Positions 59,876-64,000 of a stretch of 64,000 nt of DNA are shown here, in pieces. Under the pieces are notes generated by a model. The model had not been told where the DNA came from. It did not search any database and was given only the letters and a program-made list of their open reading frames with translations. Where the stretch lies: assembly GCF_022601715.1 (NCBI RefSeq), contig NZ_JAKVIM010000013.1:45094-109093 (forward strand), given 5' to 3'. Each line of letters opens with the position of its first letter. Positions within the stretch are counted from its first letter, which is position 1. This DNA comes from Acinetobacter zhairuonensis (GTDB lineage Bacteria; Pseudomonadota; Gammaproteobacteria; Pseudomonadales; Moraxellaceae). Position numbers and translations under genes: made by a program.

Positions 59876-59894
59876 TGTCTATCTTGCAATCATC

Positions 59895-61028
59895 TTAAGC
59901 CAGTAGGCCTTCAAGAATTTGCTCATAAATTTCTGCTAAAGGCTCTAAATCAGCTACATTCACATGTTCATCAATTTGATGGATGCTGGCATTCAACACA
60001 CCAAGCTCTAGGACTTGTGCGCCTGTAGGAGCGATAAAGCGACCATCTGAAGTACCACCACTAGTAGATAATTCAGTTTCACGTCCTGTCACATTACGAA
60101 TTGCATTCTTTGCCGCATTGACCAATTCACCCACAGGGGTTAAGAATGGCAAGCCTGAGTGTGTCCAGTGAATGTCATATGACAAACCGTGACGATCAAG
60201 AATTTCCAGAACACGCGTTTTTAATTCTTCAGCAGTCACTTCAGTCGAATAACGGAAGTTAAAAGTTACAGTCATGGTGCCTGGTACAACATTGGTCGCA
60301 CCTGTACCTGCCTGAATATTAGACACTTGGAATGAAGTAGCTGGGAAATACTCATTACCTTGATCCCAAATGGTGTCACATAACTCGGCAACAGCTTTAG
60401 ACGCCATATGAATCGGGTTAATCGCAAGGTGTGGATAGGCAACGTGACCTTGTTTACCCTTCACAGTTAACACCGCATTTAAAGAACCACGACGACCATT
60501 TTTAACGATATCGCCTAAATGGTTGGTACTCGATGGTTCGCCGACAAGACACCATGTCATTTTTTCTTGACGTGCTTCTAGGGTTTCAATGACTTTCACC
60601 GTACCGTTGATAGCAGGACCTTCTTCATCGGAAGTGATCAGAAAAGCAATTGAACCTTTGTGGTTTGGATGTTTGCTGACAAAGCGTTCAGAAGCAACCA
60701 CCATCGCTGCGAGCGCAGTTTTCATATCTGCACTACCGCGACCATACAGCTTACCGTCACGAATTTCGGGTACAAAAGGCTCAGAGTGCCATGCATTTAA
60801 GTTACCCGTAGGTACAACATCGGTATGCCCAGCAAAACAAAATACAGGAGACTCAGTGCCTTTACGTGCCCAAAGATTATCAACATCATCAAAACGCATC
60901 GATTCAATGTTAAAACCGATTTTTTCTAAGCGTTCTGCCATAATATTTTGGCAGTTATGATCGACGGGAGTCACTGAAGGTTGGCGGAGCAACTGTAAGC
61001 TAAGTTCAAGAGTTTCGGAGTGATTCAT
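59895..61028 (-). CDS. dapE: Succinyl-diaminopimelate desuccinylase
   Basis: 377 residues from the ATG at 61028; a reading from 61097 adds an unrelated N-terminus. M20 metallopeptidase fold with dinuclear zinc ligands in [23 protein letters not shown] and [11 protein letters not shown], and the substrate segment [11 protein letters not shown]. The enzyme removes succinate from N-succinyl-L,L-diaminopimelate in lysine and peptidoglycan precursor synthesis. No clear Shine-Dalgarno sequence is visible. It is convergent with chpC. Confidence 0.95.
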   Translation of the reverse strand: MNHSETLELSLQLLRQPSVTPVDHNCQNIMAERLEKIGFNIESMRFDDVDNLWARKGTESPVFCFAGHTDVVPTGNLNAWHSEPFVPEIRDGKLYGRGSADMKTALAAMVVASERFVSKHPNHKGSIAFLITSDEEGPAINGTVKVIETLEARQEKMTWCLVGEPSSTNHLGDIVKNGRRGSLNAVLTVKGKQGHVAYPHLAINPIHMASKAVAELCDTIWDQGNEYFPATSFQVSNIQAGTGATNVVPGTMTVTFNFRYSTEVTAEELKTRVLEILDRHGLSYDIHWTHSGLPFLTPVGELVNAAKNAIRNVTGRETELSTSGGTSDGRFIAPTGAQVLELGVLNASIHQIDEHVNVADLEPLAEIYEQILEGLLA

Positions 61029-61097
61029 AGGGGGAAAGCAAATGAAAAATATGCGGCTATGATAGGCGAATCGAGTCAATAAAGGGAGTTTTGACAT

Positions 61098-61128
61098 AAA
61101 AAAACCTTATCGTTTTGATAAGGTCTTT
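61098..61128 (-). terminator. Terminator of the entericidin-like gene
   Basis: ACCTTATC and GATAAGGT arms. Read on the minus strand, the stem is followed by TTTTTTT. It lies between the small lipoprotein gene and dapE. Confidence 0.85.
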
Positions 61129-61144
61129 TATTGGTTTTAGCTAA

Positions 61145-61285
61145 TTACAATTTATCCGCGGTTTTTTCAGCGCTATCAGTCACGACATCCCCAACTTTAG
61201 ATACGTCTTTACCTACACCTGCAACTGTATTACAACCTGCAAGAAAAAATGAAAATAGTAAGGAAATAGCAATCACTTTTTTCAT
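61145..61285 (-). CDS. Entericidin-like small lipoprotein, 46 aa
   Basis: The minus-strand frame encodes MKKVIAISLLFSFFLAGCNT followed by VAGVGKDVSKVGDVVTDSAE and KTADKL. The N-terminus is a lipoprotein signal with lipobox LAGC (Cys18), and the short mature part VAGVGKDVSKVGDVV is the typical entericidin A/B sequence. GGAG lies six bases before the ATG, and a terminator follows. Entericidins are small envelope lipoproteins, described in E. coli as a toxin/antidote-like pair linked to stationary-phase lysis. Only one is present here. It is easily missed because of its size. Confidence 0.88.
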   Translation of the reverse strand: MKKVIAISLLFSFFLAGCNTVAGVGKDVSKVGDVVTDSAEKTADKL

Positions 61286-61412
61286 GGTTAACTCCATAGT
61301 TTATTATCATGAATGAATAATGAAATTAGATTAAAAAACAATCAAAACAAAGTGTAGGATGATTTCATTATAAAAAAGTTAAGGAATGTATAGTGAATAA
61401 CGAATTGTTCTT

Positions 61413-62285
61413 CTAAATCGGATATTGCAGCAGTGGTCGATGACGGTACATATAAAAATTTTGCTCGCCAGCTTGCTGTTGATAGCAATATAAGCCATTT
61501 GTCCAAAGCTGTGGTGTTTGGCTACTTGGAGAGTGGTTTGGGCATAGCCATTCATGGCGTTGCAGCCGATGTGGCGTATAGGTTTGAGGTATAAACTCAT
61601 ACCCCCATAAGCCGATTCTACGCTGTAAATTAACCCAGTTGGGAATTTGTTGGATGGTCGTATTCAGAGGTACATAAAGCTGACCTTTGAGCATCACAAA
61701 GCGTTGCTGAATAGGGTAGCCTAGCGCTTGTCCAAACTGAAATTGCTTTTGAGTAAAGTGATTGAGTTTTCGCTTTAAGGTGTCGGTACGGTTTAAACCA
61801 TACCAGTGTGAAAAGGAAAAATCCCATTCGGCTAAATAATATTTAAGTGCAACTTCCCAATGTTCAATCTGCTGGGTTTCCGTATTTTTGAGTAAAAAAT
61901 CCAGTTCACCTAAAGTTCTGGCACCAGCAATTTGTTGAATGCTGTGTCCAAGCAATTCATAAGGATGATAGTCAGAATCACGTAACCAAAACCAGACAAA
62001 CATTTCAAAGCGCAGTCCCAGACGCGTGCTTTTTAGTTGATTTAAAAAGTCTTCCAATTCATATGGATGCTGATCTAAATGTAATAATCTGGAGTGATAT
62101 AATTGAAAATACTGTTGCCAGACCGTTTCGGCATGGAATTGAAAAGGCTGCTGAATTTGAAATTGATCTGGATAGTCTTTCAGAATGTTGGGACTGGCAA
62201 GGCTAAACGCCAGTTGTCGTACTAAGGGATTTTTAAAGTTCAACCATGGCTCAAAAAGATGGTCTTGTTGTAATGTCAAAAACAT
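61413..62285 (-). CDS. DUF1853 family protein
   Basis: 290 residues from the ATG at 62285; an upstream TTG at 62297 is in frame. Conserved parts of the family are RLGLRFEMFVWFWLRDS, AGARTLGELDFLLKNTETQQIEHWEVALKYYL and LNRTDTLKRKLNHFTQKQ. The arrangement E...D...E-x-A/V-x-K (GELDFLL then HWEVALKYYL) resembles a PD-(D/E)XK nuclease core, though no activity is known to me. The aromatic and Gln content is high. It is a single gene divergent from the DUF454 gene. Confidence 0.83.
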   Translation of the reverse strand: MFLTLQQDHLFEPWLNFKNPLVRQLAFSLASPNILKDYPDQFQIQQPFQFHAETVWQQYFQLYHSRLLHLDQHPYELEDFLNQLKSTRLGLRFEMFVWFWLRDSDYHPYELLGHSIQQIAGARTLGELDFLLKNTETQQIEHWEVALKYYLAEWDFSFSHWYGLNRTDTLKRKLNHFTQKQFQFGQALGYPIQQRFVMLKGQLYVPLNTTIQQIPNWVNLQRRIGLWGYEFIPQTYTPHRLQRHEWLCPNHSPSSQTPQLWTNGLYCYQQQAGEQNFYMYRHRPLLQYPI

Positions 62286-62381
62286 AGTGGAAACCAAAAT
62301 GGCAGAACAATCTACAGAATTTAAAAAGGATAAAGTGTAAAAACATTTTATACTAGCGCAATTCTAGATTAGGGCTTGAAG

Positions 62382-62747
62382 ATGAAGATAGTGTTTTGGC
62401 GAAGTTTGGTGGTGCTCTTTGTCATCCTCGGCTTTATTGGGGCAATACTCCCAGGTATGCCAACAACAGTATTTTTGATTTTAGCAGCATGGGCAGCATC
62501 GAAAGGCTGGCCACAAGTGGATGATTGGCTCATGAATCATCCTAAACATGGGACTACACTGCGGGCATGGCGTGAAAATGGCACAGTGCCACGTAAAGCC
62601 AAATGGATAGCCTCAATGATGATGCTGATCAGTGGTGTGATGATGTTATTCACTACGGCACCTTTTGCGGTGAAAGTCTTTACCGATCTAACCATGCTGA
62701 TTGTTGCGATTTGGTTATGGTTACGCCCAGAACCAGCAGCAAACTGA
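62382..62747 (+). CDS. DUF454 (YbaN-like) inner membrane protein
   Basis: 121 residues from the ATG at 62382 (AGGG upstream). It has three hydrophobic segments. SLVVLFVILGFIGAILPGMPTTVFLILAAWAASKGWPQ is the family signature, and HPKHGTTLRAWRENGTVPRKAKWIA follows. Function is unknown. It lies about 50 bp before the ElsL-like gene on the same strand. Confidence 0.87.
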   Translation: MKIVFWRSLVVLFVILGFIGAILPGMPTTVFLILAAWAASKGWPQVDDWLMNHPKHGTTLRAWRENGTVPRKAKWIASMMMLISGVMMLFTTAPFAVKVFTDLTMLIVAIWLWLRPEPAAN

Positions 62748-62798
62748 GTACGATCAGTTATGCTTATTTTGGGTCGCTCTTTTATGTAGGTTCCTCTG

Positions 62799-63305
62799 AT
62801 GCAATATTCATTACAACAAGCAGATATTCTTATCGATTTAGCAGAACAAACGTTACAACTGCCTAAGCACAATAAATTTTATGTGATTTCATCTGGAAAA
62901 AATGGCATAGGTGAGCAAGAGAATAGTGGTAAGACCCCACGTGGCTGGCATCAAGTGGCGCTAAAGTTTGGTGAAAGCGCTCCAATGAATGCAGTGTTTA
63001 TTGCCCGTAAGGAAACTGGTGAAGTATACGATCAGGAACTTGCATCTGAATTTCCTGAACGAGATTGGATTTTATCGCGCATTTTATGGTTGTCCGGTTT
63101 AGAACCCCAATTTAATCAGGGGGAGGGCTGTGACACTTTCAATCGTTATATCTATATTCACGGTACACCAGATAGCGAACCTATGGGCATTCCAATGTCA
63201 CATGGTTGTATTCGGATGCGCAATCAAGATGTAATTGAGTTGTTTGAGCTAATTCCAGAAAATGCTTTGGTTTACATTTCAGAGCAGCATTTAAATTTAA
63301 GTTAA
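62799..63305 (+). CDS. elsL: YkuD-family L,D-carboxypeptidase, ElsL-like
   Basis: 168 residues comprising essentially one YkuD domain. The active site IYIHGTPDSEPMGIPMSHGCIRM includes H135 and the nucleophile C137. There is no signal peptide or membrane segment, so the protein should be cytosolic. That is unusual for this family but is the hallmark of Acinetobacter ElsL, which I recall as a muropeptide-recycling L,D-carboxypeptidase that trims the terminal D-Ala of tetrapeptides. An L,D-transpeptidase role is less likely for lack of export. Symbol given on family, size and missing signal. Confidence 0.8.
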   Translation: MQYSLQQADILIDLAEQTLQLPKHNKFYVISSGKNGIGEQENSGKTPRGWHQVALKFGESAPMNAVFIARKETGEVYDQELASEFPERDWILSRILWLSGLEPQFNQGEGCDTFNRYIYIHGTPDSEPMGIPMSHGCIRMRNQDVIELFELIPENALVYISEQHLNLS

Positions 63306-63571
63306 TTCAGTCCTTAGTTTAAAAAAATAGAGTAGTGGAGTTGATCTTAAGCAGAAATACTCGAATTTCTGATTTTAGTATTGAAGATGAAGTTTAGGTG
63401 AGAGTGAATTTTAAGCAGTTTTTCTAAATAAATTGCAGAATATGCTTGTTTTTACAGCAAAACACTTATTTTTTAATCACTCAAACATAAAATCATGAAA
63501 ACTGTGAGAAAAGCGTTTGACACTCGGTAAAGATTCTCTATAATGCACCACACAAACGATGAAGACGTTAA

Positions 63572-63647
63572 GGGCGCTTAGCTCAGTTGGTAGAGCGTCT
63601 GCCTTACAAGCAGAATGTCGGCGGTTCGATCCCGTCAGCGCCCACCA
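63572..63647 (+). tRNA. tRNA-Val (anticodon UAC)
   Basis: 76 nt. Acceptor arms GGGCGCT and AGCGCCC pair, the discriminator is A, and CCA is encoded. The D loop (AGCTCAGTTGGTAGAGC), anticodon loop CTTACAA and T loop GGTTCGATCCC are all standard. Confidence 0.97.
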
Positions 63648-63672
63648 AGCCTTTACGTTAAAGATCTTACGT

Positions 63673-63749
63673 GCAGCGGTAGTTCAGTTGGTTAGAATAC
63701 CGGCCTGTCACGCCGGGGGTCGCGGGTTCGAGCCCCGTCCGCTGCGCCA
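63673..63749 (+). tRNA. tRNA-Asp (anticodon GUC), copy 1
   Basis: 77 nt with encoded CCA. Acceptor arms GCAGCGG and CCGCTGC, discriminator G, anticodon loop CTGTCAC, T arm GCGGGTTCGAGCCCCGT. It lies 25 bases after tRNA-Val, probably in one transcript. Confidence 0.97.
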
Positions 63750-63798
63750 CTTAAGATTTTTAATATTGTTTGTACCACATTAGTGACTTTGTGTAAGT

Positions 63799-63875
63799 GC
63801 AGCGGTAGTTCAGTTGGTTAGAATACCGGCCTGTCACGCCGGGGGTCGCGGGTTCGAGCCCCGTCCGCTGCGCCA
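63799..63875 (+). tRNA. tRNA-Asp (anticodon GUC), copy 2
   Basis: Identical in sequence to copy 1, and separated from it by a 49-base spacer that recurs exactly before copy 3. Confidence 0.97.
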
Positions 63876-63924
63876 CTTAAGATTTTTAATATTGTTTGTA
63901 CCACATTAGTGACTTTGTGTAAGT

Positions 63925-64000
63925 GCAGCGGTAGTTCAGTTGGTTAGAATACCGGCCTGTCACGCCGGGGGTCGCGGGTTCGAGCCCCGTCCGCTGCGCC
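63925..64000 (+). tRNA. tRNA-Asp (anticodon GUC), copy 3, cut by window end
   Basis: Identical to copies 1 and 2 over 76 bases; only the final A of CCA lies beyond the window. Confidence 0.95.

Larger units (their letters stand above)
63673..64000 (+). repeat. Tandem 126-bp tRNA-Asp units
   Basis: Each unit is 77 bases of tRNA plus a 49-base spacer. Unit starts at 63673, 63799 and 63925 are exactly 126 bp apart and the spacers are identical. The array continues past the right edge. Confidence 0.95.

Noticed and set aside
61131..61316. Plus-strand frame opposite the entericidin-like gene
   Set aside because: Low-complexity antisense of a gene with lipobox, ribosome binding site and terminator.
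63559..63783. Open frame through the tRNA genes
   Set aside because: It reads through tRNA-Val and tRNA-Asp sequence and is not a protein gene.

Overview
The window looks like chromosomal DNA of a gammaproteobacterium of the genus Acinetobacter. The evidence is an IclR-type PobR divergent from pobA, the paa gene order, a pilGHIJ-chpA-chpC chemosensory operon without pilK or chpB, a block of secreted 'LSDQxLSxVSGQ' proteins between dcd and proS, an ElsL-like cytosolic L,D-carboxypeptidase, and a moderately AT-rich composition. No species is claimed. All homology statements are from reading the sequence and recall of the families; no search was run.

Layout. 0-1 kb: a decayed gene carrying a seven-copy GTTTT tract. 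1-5.1 kb: a secreted protein, pobR/pobA (4-hydroxybenzoate to protocatechuate), and a GNAT acetyltransferase behind an XRE-cupin regulator. 5.5-6.6 kb: two small AT-rich genes of unknown function bracketed by two inverted 28-bp Xer (dif-like) sites; this is the most unusual item in the window. 6.8-8.3 kb: an MFS transporter. 8.4-21.9 kb: the phenylacetate catabolon, with paaZ divergent from paaABCDEFGHJK-paaX-paaY and candidate PaaX operators in front of both transcripts. PaaK activates phenylacetate, PaaABCDE epoxidises the CoA ester, PaaG isomerises it to the oxepin, PaaZ opens and oxidises the ring, and PaaF/H/J complete beta-oxidation to acetyl-CoA and succinyl-CoA. A paaI gene is not present.

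22-26.5 kb: a class II aldolase/adducin protein, a secreted DUF1254/DUF1214 protein, a DUF805 gene broken by an internal deletion, and a roughly 390-bp repeat element with 29-bp terminal inverted repeats and nested palindromes. 26.5-38.3 kb: metG, a protein with a HEPN-like motif, a coiled-coil stress-type protein, a small secreted protein, apbC/mrp, a TAXI-TRAP uptake operon with overlapping genes, DUF2062, LysE-type exporter and dcd. 38.6-44.3 kb: four consecutive exported proteins sharing one N-terminal motif, then convergent proS.

46-51 kb: an RND pump with its lipoprotein adaptor and a DUF4124-like protein. 51.3-59.8 kb: the Pil-Chp system that controls type IV pili (PilG, PilH, PilI, PilJ, hybrid kinase ChpA, ChpC). 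59.9-63.3 kb: dapE, an entericidin-like lipoprotein missed by long-ORF calling, DUF1853, DUF454 and the ElsL-like enzyme. 63.5 kb to the end: tRNA-Val(UAC) and at least three tRNA-Asp(GUC) copies in perfect 126-bp tandem units; the array runs off the right edge.
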